In this document: piece after piece, positions 29,282 to 41,800 of the stretch
Position numbering within the stretch: position 1 is the first letter of the stretch
Layout of the letters: every line of letters begins with the position of its first letter
Source of the DNA: Symsagittifera roscoffensis
Taxonomy: Eukaryota; Xenacoelomorpha; Acoela; Convolutidae
Assembly: GCF_963678635.1 (NCBI RefSeq)
Contig: NW_026971576.1
Coordinates: forward strand, 1 to 62,000
Reading direction: 5' to 3'
Length of the DNA stretch: 62,000 bases
Translations under genes and position numbers: made by a program
The notes under the pieces: generated by a model
Seen by the model: the letters and a program-made list of their open reading frames with translations, nothing else
Told to the model about the DNA's origin: nothing
Database searches by the model: none

Positions 29282-29696
29282 TGTTAGCGCGGCTAACTAT
29301 GCGTCTGTTTTATAATGTAGTCACTTCATATAGATTTTTTTGGGTCAGTTTTTAGCGAAAACGTTACTTAAAACTAAGACAACCCTTTAACCTTAGGAAC
29401 TAATTTAATTCTTGTTTCGGTTTTTGCTTAAATTTGTTTATTGGCCGTAGTTGATGAAATTTTTTTCTGTTCAGTCTCAACTTATTGCAAAAAATTTTGA
29501 TATATCAAATTGTTCACAAAAAAATTCAGTTTGAAGATAGTTGTTAAAATGCTCATATTCCGCAGTTTCTAAATAATCGTGAAAGCTTGTGAATGAAAAA
29601 GAATTGATCGAATTATGGGGAAAAATGTTACCCATTTTTCTGTAAACTCTGAATCCAAACGTTATTTTAATTTTTTTCTGACCGTCCTTATTGTCA
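29282..29696 (+). repeat. Left LTR of BEL/Pao element
   Basis: Begins TGTTAGCGCGGCTAAC and ends TTGTCA. About 400 bp of it recur at 51,198-51,612. The primer-binding site follows 11 nt downstream, which fixes the 3' end. Confidence 0.85.
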
Positions 29697-29707
29697 TAGG
29701 AATATTT

Positions 29708-29723
29708 TGGTGCCGTGACTCGG
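29708..29723 (+). other. Primer-binding site, tRNA-His-like
   Basis: tggtgccgtgactcgg equals the complement of a typical animal tRNA-His 3' end including CCA over all 16 bases, recalled from general knowledge. It sits just inside the left LTR. Confidence 0.85.
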
Positions 29724-30657
29724 GAGAAGTTGGGGAAAAAGCAATTTTAGTCGGTAAAAAAAGGGGTGGTAATTGAGAAAAATTAAGGTTTTTCCAAAGA
29801 AAAGTTGATAAAGTAAGTTATAACGCTAACTTCGAGTTACGTTATTCTTTGCAACCCGCACCGAATTTTCATGGTGTTGGAACGATGTCCGGTCGGTCAC
29901 CCCAGACCCTCAATCATTTATTCGTTTAGTAAAAGCGGTTTTACAATGAAAAAGTGTTATTCGGATACGCTTTGATTACGTTTTGCCGTTTGTATCTTCT
30001 GCAGTTTTTTTCTGAATTGTGGACGCCTGGAAGAGCTTTTATTCCCAAACACTCGAAGAGCGCAAAATAGCTACTGAGTTTTCTTTGTGTTTTCTCAACG
30101 ACGAGGTCATATTACTCGAATTTGAGACCCCTAAAATTGGAAGCTTGATCATCAAAACCGAATTCTTCCATGTCACTCAAGGTCTTATCCCAGTGGTAGC
30201 TGAACGTTAATCAGAAGGAAGAAAACATCAGTTGCCGCATTCTGAAGACATACTACGACATCGAAGATCAAAACTTCCGATGCAAAAACTAAGAAAAACA
30301 GCAAAAAATTGTAAGAACGTTAAATTTTAATCTCATTTTGTTGCAGTAAACTCTTCTACGATAAATTTTAAGTACAAACCGATCCAAAACCTGCACTATT
30401 CTTGAATACTTGTTATTATAACCTGAACAAAAATAATTCCAAAAAAAATCCAGAAAAAGCTGCTGAAGGGTTTTCATAACCAAATTTTAAAAGAAATAGC
30501 AAACGTTTTGCATACCACAGAAAAAATTCGAACCAAACTTCATTTTTTTTGCCCAGAACGTAGTGAAACACCAACGGATATGATATATATTGTTCTGAAA
30601 CATCAAACATTGTTGATTCCGCCCGACTTTCATTTTGTTGAGTGAGTTGTTTAAGCC

Positions 30658-30700
30658 GATTTCTTACCTCAGCTTTTACTCCTAGGGGTTGTCTCAAACT
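30658..30700. repeat. Leader motif copy R1
   Basis: tttcttacctcagctttt...ggttgtct. It shares its layout with R2 (30,843) and R3 (31,713). The complement reads GAG-GTAAGAAA, a splice-donor-like sequence. Confidence 0.5.
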
Positions 30701-30842
30701 CATAACAGTTCTCTCAACTCGACCTTACTAGTATCGTTTTTTGAATCGCTCCGATCGCAAAACGTCGCGTATCGACCCCAAAAACGTTCTCCCAACGTCA
30801 CTGCCCGTTCTTCGCCGTAGTTGTGTGTGTTGGTTTGTATTG

Positions 30843-30892
30843 ATTTCTTACCTCGGTTTTTGCCACAAGGGGTTGTCGGACTTTCAGGTCAA
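30843..30892. repeat. Leader motif copy R2
   Basis: tttcttacctcggtttttgc followed by ggggttgtcggac and a tcaggtcaatacac tail. Best similarity is to R3 at 31,713. Confidence 0.5.
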
Positions 30893-31712
30893 TACACTCA
30901 AATTGTCCGCTTCCATTCGCGCCCGTTGACGTGCGAACCGCCTAAGCCCGTAACCTTTGGGTGTCTGTATCGTGCACACATATATGTAATCGTACCATTC
31001 ATACAAGATTTTGTCATACATTATTTTTCTCTAAGAGTCTAAAACTTACCTTAAAATTATTTAATGTAGCGTTCATTAAACTTTAATGGTTTTCATCTTA
31101 AGAGCCAGCTCTCTTTTTTCTGCAATACAAGCTCAACCCCGAAAGGTGATAGATAAATTGCAAAGAAGTTGTCTAGCCATAAAAGGACTTTCTTTATATT
31201 TTTTTGCAAGAAATTAAAAAGAAAACAGTGCAATACATTTTACACAATAACCCACAGTTAGCATCCTGGATCAATACTGTTCTGTGGTCTGACCTAATCA
31301 ACAATTCTATAAGTAAGCATATAAGCAATCACTTTCAATGTTTGTCTACTTCGCAATTAAATCGACTTTAAAACAATTATAGAAATTGAATAACTGCAAC
31401 CATTTATTGTCACCGAGAAGGCACAGACAATATTCTCCACGTTTTATGGGAGTCTGCTTCTTCAACTATTTCAGTTCTAAACCATATTGTTTGTCCAAAA
31501 AATGCAAAAAAAAACATTCAAAAGCAGTGCAAATCTTTGCATCAAGTTTCTCGTCTCGAATTAAAAAGTTTAACCATTATTTTTTGACACGGCCAAAATT
31601 TGAAAACGTCTTTTGTCTTTTAACGTTAGGTAAGTAGGCCAGATAAAGTTGCTCATAGAAATTCTTGTGTTCAGACAAAATTTTTTCCGAGTTGATTACA
31701 CTGTGCCACTTT

Positions 31713-31762
31713 CTTACCTCGGGTTTCGCTCCCACCGGTTGTCTGACGCTCAGTGTAATCAC
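31713..31762. repeat. Leader motif copy R3
   Basis: tttcttacctcgggtttcgc followed by ccggttgtctgacgctcag. The first 15 bases occur again at 60,339 in the second BEL/Pao copy. Confidence 0.5.
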
Positions 31763-31825
31763 TTTTTGCACGATGGCTGCCGACCCGTCTGCGCTTTGAG
31801 CGAACGTTTCCTCGTCTCGGCCTGC

Positions 31826-32169
31826 AATGGCGTCTGATCTTGCCGATAAGATCAACCGTCACACGCTAGCTAGAACCAAGCTTGAAAAAGAGTTAGATAT
31901 AAACCATGAGTGCATACTTGAGGCCGTCGAAAGGAAAGACCGCACTGTTAAACTTAAAAAATGGCTTGAAAAATCTCAAGAATACTCGGAAAAAGCCGTC
32001 TCCAAAAATGGAGAAATCCTCCTTTCAACCTCACGAGAATTCGACTAAGCAGCCTTGGATAATTGGTTAGAGTTTTTAACACACAAAGCGATGAAATGCT
32101 AAGTAAACCCCGACAGTATCTTGACACCAAACAGATCCTCAGCCACTTTGAAAGTTTTAAGTCACAAAG
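31826..32169 (+). pseudogene. BEL/Pao gag, unique N-terminal part
   Basis: Begins with ATG and reads a charged helical segment (MASDLADKINRHTLARTKLE...). A TAA interrupts it at 32,047, where the 60.4-kb copy has AAA (Lys). A one-base shift follows around 32,100. This part is outside the tandem repeats, so it marks the original 5' end of gag. By analogy with the family it is the start of the capsid precursor. Confidence 0.7.
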
Positions 32170-35100
32170 CTCTGCAACCACATCACACAAAAGTCACGTA
32201 GAATCTTCTAAGTATTTGTCTGCGTCAGTGAGTTCTAGCCAAAAAAGTCGAGAGCTGAAAAAAGCTACCTTGCGCCGTGAAGTAATAGAGCGACAAAATG
32301 AAGCTAAATTTTGCTTGAAACATCAGAAAAATCTATTAGAACTGGAAGAGTTGGCTGAAGAAAATTGAGTTAAATTGGCCAAAGCTACCGTAACTGAAAA
32401 TTCCATTCTTGAAGTCATGAACGAGAAGTCAAGTTCGTTAGACTTGCCCGAGGAGAGTCTCGCCGGAAGTAAAAGGACATGAAGCTGCGTGAACGAAACA
32501 AACGAAAAAATTCAGTCTGCACATAAAACCAAACCGTCACCGAGTGCTGCTGTATTTAAATCATTCCGCGTTAACCAAAATAGCCAATCTTTCCAACCGG
32601 CATTATCTGTCTCGACTAGTCAATTGGATGAAGATATAACTAATTTAAGAAACTCATTGCAAACCAGATCTGAAAAAATATTCAATCCAAAATGAGCTCA
32701 AAACATTCCGAATCTCCCGCCAACGTCTAATAAATCTACTGTGCTAATTGTTGGTTTTATTCAAACCGCGCAAACTAGCCAGATTCAAAACCGAGCTCTA
32801 CCGTCGTCTCAAGTCAAAATTAGAAACGTGCCAGACACGACTTTCGATCAAGCGAATTCGAAATTTCCATTAACCAATGGTGGAACCGTCATCTACCAGC
32901 CGGTGTCTGAGTATCAATTTTCGGATCCCCGAGATGGCGGATTCAATTAATGTAACGTTGATGATAACAATCACGTTGATCAAAACAAGCCGCCCTACCC
33001 GCCAATTGACGAACAAAAATCTCTAACTATCGAAGACCTCGTTGAGATTATTACCATAAACCGTAAAGATCCGCTACCAGAATGGAAATTGTCTCAATAC
33101 AACGGTCATCCTTTACACTGGCATGAATGGTTCGGCCAGTTTTTAAGCGCTGTCAACTCCGCCCGTTTGAGTGATGACGTCAAGTTGACATACTTGAAAA
33201 CTCTTGTGACTGGGAAAACCAAAAATGCCATCGCTGATTTTGCGTATTCCGTGTTAATTATAAAGATGTCTTGAATACTCTTATTCCGAAATTTGGCCAG
33301 CCACAAACGGTTGTTAATGCTCAACTTGACAAACTAAGTTGTTACCCATCATTGAATATGCATAATTCCGACAGCATTATAAGTTTTGCTTCTACCATCT
33401 CAAATCTTGTTGGTGTGTTTAAGTCAATCTCCTGTATCCAGGATTAGAAGGTGTTGATTTGTTGAGCCATGCATTAGGTAAACTGCCTCCCAACATGAAG
33501 GAAGCCTGGGCTCTTCAAACAGCGGAAAGGAGTCTTATACAACCATCTTTGCTCCATTTCAATGACTGGCTGCTAGAAAAGGCAGAGGCGCATGAGCGAA
33601 TGCAAGCTAATGCTCTCAAGAATCAAAATCAGGAAAATCAGGCCAGCGCTGGACCTTCTAAAACAGTTACAAAAAATTTGTCGTCCAAATCAAAAGTATC
33701 TGACAAAAAGGCCAATCAACCGTATCACGAATCTCTGCAACTACATCACACAAAAGTCACATAGAATCTTTTAAGTATTTGTCTGCGTCAGTGACTTCTA
33801 GCCAAAAAAGTCGAGAGCTGAAAATTGCTACCTTGCGCCGTGAAGAAATAGAGCGACAAAATGAAGCTAAATTTTGCTTGAAACAGCAGAAAAATCTATT
33901 AGAACTGGAAGAGTAAAAATGAGTTAAATCGGCCAAAGCTACCGTAACTGAAAATGCGATTCTTGAAGTCATGAACGAGAAGTCAAGTTCGTTAGACTTG
34001 CCTGAGAAGAGTCTTGTCGGAAGTAAAAGGACATAAAGTTGCGTGAACGAAACAAACGAAGAAATTCAGTCTGCACATAAAACCAAACCGTCACCGAGTG
34101 CTGCTGGTTTTAAACCATTCCGCGTTAACCCAATTAGCCAATCTTTCCAACCGGCAATATCTGTCTCGACTAGTCAATTGGATGAAAATAAAACTAATAT
34201 AAGAAACTCATTGCAATCCAGATCTGAAAAAAAATATAATCCAAAATGCACTCAAAACATTCCGAATCTCCCGCCAACGTCTAATAAATCTACTGTGCTA
34301 ACCGTTGGTTTTATTCAAACCGCGCAAACTAGCCAAAGTCAAACTCTAGCTCTACCGTCGGCTAAAGTCAAAATTAGAAAAGTGCCAGAGACATGATTTT
34401 CGATCACACGAATTCGAATTTTCCATTACCCAATGGTGGAACCGTCTTCTACCAGCCGGTGTCTGAGTATCAATTTCCAGATCCCCGAGATGGCAGATTC
34501 AACTAATGTAACGTTGATGATAACAATCACGTTGATCAAAACAAGCCGCCCTACCCGCCAATTAACCTCGCTGAGATTATTACCATAAACCGTAAAGACC
34601 CGCTACCAGAATGGAAATTGTCTCAATACAACGGTCATCCTTCACATTGGCATGAAGGGTTCGGCCAGTTATTAAGCGCTGTCAACTCCGCCCGTTTGAG
34701 TGGTGACGTCGAGTTGACATACTTGAAAACTCTTGTGACCGGGAAAACCAAAAATGCCATCGCTGATTTTGCGTACTCCGTGTTATTTATAAAGATTTCT
34801 TGATTACTCTTATTCCGAAATTTGGCCAGCCGCAAACGGTAGTTAATGCTCATCTTGACAAACTAAGTTGTTACCCATCATTGAAGATGCATAATTCCGA
34901 CAGCATTATAAGTTTTGCTTCTACCATCTCAAATCTTGTTGGTGTGTTTAAGTCAATCTCCTGTACCCAGGATTGGAAGGTGTTGATTTGTTGAGCCATG
35001 CATTAGGTAAACTGCCTCCCAACATGAAGGAATCATGGGCTTTTCACACAGTGGAAAGGAGTCTTAAACAACCATCTTTGCTCCATTTCAATGACTGGCT

Positions 35101-36818
35101 GCCAGAAAAGGCAGAGGCGCATGAGCGAATGCAAGCTAATGCTCTCAAGAATCAAAATCAGGAAAATCAGGCCAGCGCTGGACCTTCTAAAACAGTTACA
35201 AAAAATTTGTCGTCCAAATCAAAAGTATCTGACAAAAAGGCCAATCAACCGTATCACGAATCTCTGCAACTACATCACACAAAAGTCACATAGAATCTTT
35301 TAAGTATTTGTCTGCGTCAGTGACGTCTAGTCAAAAAAGTCGAGAGCTGAAAATTGCTACTTTGCGCCGTGAAGAAATAGAGCGACAAAATGAAGCTAAA
35401 TTTTGCTTGAAACATCAGAAAAATCTATTAGAACTGGAAGAGTTGGCTGAAGAAAATTGAGTTAAATTGGCCAAAGCTACCGTAACTGAAAATCATTCTT
35501 GAAGTCATGAACGAGAAGTCAAGTTCGTTAGACTTGCCCGAGGAGAGTCTTGCCGGAAGTAAAAGGACATGAAGCTGCGTGAACGAAACAAACGAAAAAA
35601 TTCAGTCTGCACATAAAACCAAGCCGTCACCGAGTGCTGCTGGATTTAAATCATTCCGCGTTAACCAAAATAGCCAATCTTTCCAACCGGCATTATCTGT
35701 CTCGACTAGTCAATTGGATGAAGATATAACTAATTTAAGAAACTCATTGCAAACCAAATCTGAAAAAATATTCAATCCAAAATGCGCTCAAAACATTCCG
35801 AATCTCCCGCCAACGTCTAAGAAATCTACTGTGCTAATTGTTGGTTTTATTCAAACCGCGCAAACTAGCCAGATTCAAAACCGAGCTCTACCGTCGTCTA
35901 AAGTCAAAATTAGAAACGTGCCAGACACGACTTTCAATCACACGAATTCGAACTTTCCATTAACCAGTGGTGGAACAGTCTTCTACCAGCCGGTGTCTGA
36001 GTATCAATTTCCGGATCCCCGAGATGGCGGATTCAATTATTGTAACGTTGATGACAACAATCACGTTGATCGAAACAAGCCGCCCTAGCAGCAAATTAAC
36101 GAACAAAAATCTCTAACTATCGAAGACCTCACTGAGATGATTACCATGAACCCTTAAAGATCGGCTACCAGAATTGAAACTGTCTCAATACAACGGTCCT
36201 CCTTTACATTGGTATGAATGGTTCGGCCAGTTTTTAAGCGCTGTCGACTCCGCCCGTTTGAGTGATGACGTCAAGTTGACATACTTGAAAACTCTTGCGA
36301 CTGGGAAAAACAAAAATGCCATTGCTGATTTTGCGTATTCCGTGTTATGTATAAAGATGTCTTGAATACTCTTATTCCGAAATTTGGCCAGCCGCAAACC
36401 GTAGTTAATGCTCATCTTGACAAACTAAGTTGTTCCCCATCATTTAAGATGCAAAATTCCGACAGCATTATAAGTTTTGCTTCTACCATCTCAAATCTTG
36501 TTGGTGTGCTTAAGTCAATCTCCTGTACTCAGGATTGGAACGCGTTGATTTGTTGAGCCATGCATTAGGTAAACTGCCACCCAACATGATGGAATCGTGG
36601 GCTCTTCACACAGTGGAAAGAAGTCTTATACAACCATCTTTGCTCCATTTCAATGACTGGCTGGCAGAAAAGGCAGAAGCGCATGAGTGAATGCAAGCTA
36701 ATAATCCCAAGAATCGAAATCAGGAAAATCACGCCAGCGCTAGACCTTCTAAAAAAGTTACAAAAACTTTGCGTTCCAAATCAAAAGTATCTGACAAAAA
36801 GCCCAATCAACCGTATCC
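32170..36818 (+). repeat. Gag tandem array 1, three ~1.55-kb monomers
   Basis: Monomers run 32,170-33,732 (1,563 bp), 33,733-35,261 (1,529 bp) and 35,262-36,818. Each carries a charged helical region, an S/T-rich linker and the DUF1759-like core (QYNGHPLHWHEWFGQF, LTYLKTLVTGKTKNAIADFA, PKFGQPQTVVNAHLDKL). Junctions fuse the end of the basic linker (KKANQPYH) back to the earlier SQSSATTSHKSHV-encoding segment. Only the last monomer runs on into the zinc knuckles. All copies have stops and frameshifts. Confidence 0.9.
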
Positions 36819-37130
36819 ACCCTGTGTTGTTTGCAATGGCAAACATGCCCATTGGTCCTGTACCGTCTACAAAGAGAAAACTCCTGCTCAAAGAGCAAAA
36901 ACTGCCGCCGAGTAGAGGTTGTGTTTTTTCTTTCTGCGATCAGACCCATTTTTTCGAAAATGCACAAAATCTAGAAAATGCAACAAGCCTGATTGCAGCA
37001 GCCCTCACAATGCGCTCCTTAACGGAGACGAAAGAAGATACCCCGCAAAAGACTCAACAAAGTCACCAGCTAAGGAACAAACCTCCTGGCATTCCGTTAG
37101 TCTGGAAGTGAAAAAAGTGAAAATACTTGC
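36811..37130 (+). pseudogene. BEL/Pao Gag zinc-knuckle region
   Basis: Encodes PPCVVCNGKHAHWSCTVYKE, a C-X2-C-X4-H-X4-C knuckle followed by TPAQRAKTAAE. In another frame there is a second Cys/His-rich block (CTKSRKCNKPDCSSPHNALL). This is the standard end of BEL/Pao Gag, binding element RNA. A stop and frame changes separate the two blocks. Confidence 0.8.
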
Positions 37131-37179
37131 GCCACCTCCGTTCTTTGTGTTAAAGGTCTGCTTCAAATCGTTGAATTGA

Positions 37180-37650
37180 AATTATCCAGCAACACATTCA
37201 GCTCTAATACTCTTGTTCTTTGTGATTCGGCTTGCAGTCACTCTTAGATTTCCGCTCAACTTGCTGAAAACTTGAATTGCCCAGTGAAAAGTTGAACCTG
37301 ATAGTCAGTGGAATAAACTCAACACAAGTTTTAAAGACGAAACAAGTGGAAATAGTATTTTTGGTTTTAATGAATCCAAATCATACAGTTTCCACGCACA
37401 ACTTTCTGTGAGGACAGATTTAAAATAAGGGTCTGATACCATGAATTTCAGTGAAATTTAAAAAGTTTATCCTCATTTGGCTCCAGTGCCATCCTTGACG
37501 TACCAATACACTGACGTTGAAATGATCATAGGGCGAGACTCTTTTCACGCCATCCGATCATTAGAATTTGACGGCGATAAAAGCGAAGTTCACCGTTTGC
37601 GGCACGCTTACCAATCGGTTGGGTCCTCAGTGGTCCTCTACCATCATCTT
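37180..37650 (+). pseudogene. BEL/Pao protease (DUF1758-like), broken
   Basis: Contains LVLCDSACSHS, the aspartic-protease position of BEL/Pao elements, then a stop, ISAQLAENLNC, later SGINS...KTKQVEIVF, and after a frame change MIIGRDSFHAIRSLEFDGD. These blocks occur in this order in the family. Several stops and shifts make it non-functional. Confidence 0.7.
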
Positions 37651-37659
37651 TAGGTTTGC

Positions 37660-38200
37660 CATCTCACTGTTTCAAGTGTAGTGTTGAAGATAAGCACGCT
37701 CTAAAAATGCTTGAATCAACTATTTCGTATGACGGAACCCGATACTCCATTGGTATGCTTTGGATCAATAAGGATGTCAATTTGCCAAACAACTACTACT
37801 CCGCGTTTGCATAGCTTAAGTATTTGGAAAAGCGGCTCAAAAAAGATCCTGATCTGAAAAAACTTCACGGTAAAACTATCCAGAACGATTTGGAAATGGG
37901 ATATATCGTTCCTCGACAAGTGAGGACGCCACAAGTGAGGTAAACGTTTTTCAATACACACGTCACATCTTCGTTGCTCGTGACTCCCCCACTTGTGCAA
38001 ATTTTGCGCTTAATCAAACCGCGAGATATAATTACGCCAAGGTTCCAGCTGCTTCTTCTGCTGTCCTTGATAACTTTTATAAGGATGATTTCTTAGGTTC
38101 TATCGCTGATTCGAAAGAAGCGCTAAGCCTGAGTGAAGAGCTTGTAAGTTTGTATAACCCTGGTTTAGCAAAAAAATGAATCCAGACAACAGCAAGATTG
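37660..38200 (+). pseudogene. BEL/Pao reverse transcriptase, internally deleted
   Basis: Reads the N-terminal RT region (YSIGMLWINKDVNLPNNYYSA, LEKRLKKDPDLKK, NDLEMGYIV). It then jumps without the fingers/palm segment to VARDSPTCANFALNQTA and NFYKDDFLGS, the active-site YXDD box at about 38,077-38,090. Stops and frame changes are present. A missing central RT segment plus these lesions means no activity. Confidence 0.75.
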
Positions 38201-38339
38201 ACTCTGTAAAAGAAATAAAACTAAACGACACCGCAACGCACGTATTACGTTAGAAGTGATATTATAAAAGATACCTTAAACGTTAGTCCTGGCGAGAACA
38301 AAGATATAACAAAAACGCCGTCTTAAATTACACCTCCTC

Positions 38340-38806
38340 GGTTTTCGACCCAATCGGTTTAGTCGCACCGTACACCGTTTGTGCCCGGCTTTTACTGCAG
38401 GATATTTGGTGTATCTCGGGCCAGCAGTGGGAAGAACCATTGTCAGGTTAACTTCAAGAAAAGTTCATAGAGTGGCATACTGGTTTACTAATACTTGGCC
38501 GAATAGCAATTTCTTGCTGTTTCTTCGACATCCCGGTTGACCAATTAGAGCTGCATATATTTGGTGACAGCTCTCAAGACGTGTTTTGCTCGGTTGCTTT
38601 CCTGCCCGGTCGCTCCGTCGTCACAAATGAAAACTAAATTTTCTTTGGTTTTGGAAAAACTAGAGTAGCACCGATGAAACCTCTTTCAATCCCTAAGCTT
38701 GAATTGCAAGCAGCGTTACTGGCGAGCCGTCTGAGACTTGAAATCAAAATAAAAAAGGAAAAAAAATCGAAAGATCATACATGTGGACAGATAGCACTAC
38801 TGTACT
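38340..38806 (+). pseudogene. BEL/Pao RNase H region fragment, first copy
   Basis: Encodes FIEWHTGLLILGRIAISCCF, LELHIFGDSSQDVFCSVAF, APMKPLSIPKLELQAALLAS and YMWTDSTT, the connection/RNase H part of Pao Pol. It is cut off at about 38,807, where sequence jumps back into the middle of gag, the start of array 2. Confidence 0.8.
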
Positions 38807-38807
38807 G

Positions 38808-41800
38808 TAAACCGTAGTGAATGCTCATCTTGACAAACTAAGTTGTTCCCCATCATTTAAGATGCAAAATTCCGACAGCATTATAAGTTTTGCTTCTACC
38901 ATCTCAAATCTTGTTGGTGTGTTTAAGTCAATCTCCTGTACCCAGGATTGGAAGGCGTTGATTTGTTGAGCCATGCATTAGGTAAACTGCCACCCAACAT
39001 GAAGGAATCGTGGGCTCTTCACACAGTGGAAAGAAGTCTTATACAACCATCTTTGCTCCATTTCGATGACTGGCTGGCAGAAAAGGCAGAGGCGCATGAG
39101 CGAATGCAAGCTAATGCTCTCAAGAATCGAAATCAGGAAAATCAGGCCAGCGCTGGACCTTCTAAAACAGTTACAAAAAATTTGTCGTCCAAATCAAAAG
39201 TATCTGACAAAAAGGCCAATCAACCGTATCACGATTCTCTGCAACTACATCACACAAAAGTCACATAGAATCTTTTAAGTATTTGTCTGCGTCAGTGAGT
39301 TCTAGCCAAAAAAGTCGAGAGCTGAAAAAAGCTACCTTGCGCCGTGAAGTAATAGAGCGACAAAATGAAGCTAAATTTTGCTTGAAACATCAGAAAAATC
39401 TATTAGAACTGGAAGAGTTGGCTGAAGAAAATTGAGTTAAATTGGCCAAAGCTACCGTAACTGAAAATTCCATTCTTGAAGTCATGAACGAGAAGTCAAG
39501 TTCGTTAGACTTGCCCGAGGAGAGTCTCGCCGGAAGTAAAAGGACATGAAGCTGCGTGAACGAAACAAACGAAAAAATTCAGTCTGCACATAAAACCAAA
39601 CCGTCACCGAGTGCTGCTGGTTTTAAAACATTCCGCGTTAACCCAAATAGCCAATCTTTCCAACCGGCAATATCTGTCTCGGCTAGTCAATTGGATGAAG
39701 ATAAAACTAATATAAGAAATTCATTGCAATTCAGATCTGAAAAAAAATATAATCCAAAATGCGCTCAATACATTCCGAATCTCCCGCCAACATCTAATAA
39801 TTCTACTGTGCTAATTGTTGGTTTTATTCAAACCGCGCAAACTAGCCAGAGTCAAACTCGAGCTCTACCGTCGTCTAAAGTCAAAATTAGAAACGTGCCA
39901 GACACGACTTTCGATCATACGAATTCGAACTTTCCATTAACCAGTGGTGGAACAGTCTTCTTCCAGCCGGTGTCTGAGTATCAATTTTCGGATCCCCGAG
40001 ATGGCGGATTCAATTAATGTAACGTTGATGATAACAATCACGTTGATCAAAACAAGCCGCCCTACCCGCCAATTGACGAACAAAAATCTCTAACTATCGA
40101 AGACCTCGCTGAGATTATTACCATAAACCGTAAAGATCCGCTACCAGAATGGAAATTGTCTCAATACAACGGTCATCCTTTACATTGGCATGAATGATTC
40201 GGCCAGTTTTTAAGCGCTGTCGACCCCGCCCGTTTGAGTGATGACGTCAAGTTGACATACTTGAGAACTCTTGTGACTGGGAAAACCAAAAATGCCATCG
40301 CTGATTTTGCGTACTCCGTGTTATTTATAAAGATTTCTTGAATACTCTTATTCCGAAATTTTGCCAGCCGCAAACGGTAGTTAATGCTCATCTTGACAAA
40401 CTAAGTTGTTACCCATCATTGAAGATGCATAATTCCGACAGCATTATAAGTTTTGCTTCTACCATCTCAAATCTTGTTGGTGTGTTTAAGTCAATCTCCT
40501 GTATCCAGGATTGGAAGGTGTTGATTTGTTGAGCCATGCATTAGGTAAACTGCCTCCCAACATGAAGGAATCATGCGCTCTTCACACAGTGGAAAGGAGT
40601 CTTATGCAACCACCATTGCTCCATTTCAATGACTGGCTGCCAGAAAAAGCAGAGGCGCATGAGCGAATGCAAGCTAATGCTCCCAAGAATCGAAATCAGG
40701 AAAATCAGGCCAGCGCTGGACCTTCTAAAACAGTTACAAAAAATGTGTCGTCCAAATCAAAAGTATCTGACAAAAAGGCCAATCAACCGTATCACGAAGC
40801 TCTGCAACCACATCACACAAAAGTCACGTAGAATCTTCTAAGTATTTGTCTGCGTCAGTGACTTCTAGCCAAAGAAGTCGAGAGCTGAAAATTGCTACCT
40901 TGCGTCGTGAAGAAATAGAGCGACAAAATGAAGCTAAACTTTGCTTGAAACAGCAGAAAAATCTATTAGAACTGGAAGAGTTGGCTGAAGAAAATTGAGT
41001 TAAATTGGCCAAAGCTACCGTAACTGAAAATGCGATCCTTGAAGTCATGAACAAGAAATCAAGTTCGTTAGACTTGCCCGAGGAGATTCTTGCCCGAAGT
41101 AAAAGGACATAAAGCTGCGTGAACGAAAGAAACGATGAAATTCAGTCTGCACATAAAACCAAACCGTCACCGAGTGCTGCTGGTTTTAAAACATTCCGCG
41201 TTAACCCAAATAGCCAATCTTTCCAACCCGCAATATCTGTCTCGCCTAGTCAATTGGATGAAGATAAAACTAATATAAGAAATTCATTGCAATCCAGATC
41301 TGAAAAAAATATAATCCAAAATGCGCTCAATACATTCCGAATCTCCCGCCAACGTCTAATAAATCTACTGTGCTAATTGTTGGTTTTATTCAAACCGCGC
41401 AAACTAGCCAGAGTCAAACTCGAGCTCTACCGTCGTCTAAAGTCAAAATTAGAAACGTGCCAGACACGACTTTCGATCACACGAATTCGAAATATCCATT
41501 AACCAATGGTGGAACCGTCGTCTACCAGCCGGTGTCTTAGTATCAATTTCCGGATCCCCGAGATGGCGGATTCAATTAATGTAACGTTGATGATAACAAT
41601 CACGTTGATCAAAACAAGCCGCCCTACCCTCCAATTAACGAACAAAAATCTCTAACTATCGAAGACTTCGCAGAGATTATTACCATAAACCGTAAAGATC
41701 CGCTACCAGAATGGAAATTGTCTCAATACAACGGTCATCCTTTACATTGGTATGAATGATTCGGCCAGTTTTTAAGCGCTCTCAACCCCGCCCGTTTGAG

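Larger units (their letters stand above)
29724..31825 (+). other. BEL/Pao leader, 2.1 kb
   Basis: A non-coding or decayed region between primer site and gag. A 63-codon open stretch at 30,019-30,210 (no ATG; preceded by a good acceptor-like ttgtatcttctgcag at 29,990-30,004) encodes a peptide of unknown family. Three diverged copies of a ~50-bp motif, ttcttacctcgg...ggttgtc, lie at 30,658, 30,843 and 31,713. The right end (31,580-31,728) recurs at 60,190. Confidence 0.6.

Noticed and set aside
31577-31855. 92-codon minus ORF over the BEL leader as a gene
   Set aside because: Overlaps leader and gag start; only the short repeated motif inside it is notable, and that is reported separately.
33106-33324. 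Repeated 72-codon minus-strand ORFs (MSINYRLRLAKFRNK...) in every gag monomer
   Set aside because: Antisense shadows of the DUF1759-like core, recurring only because the monomer recurs.
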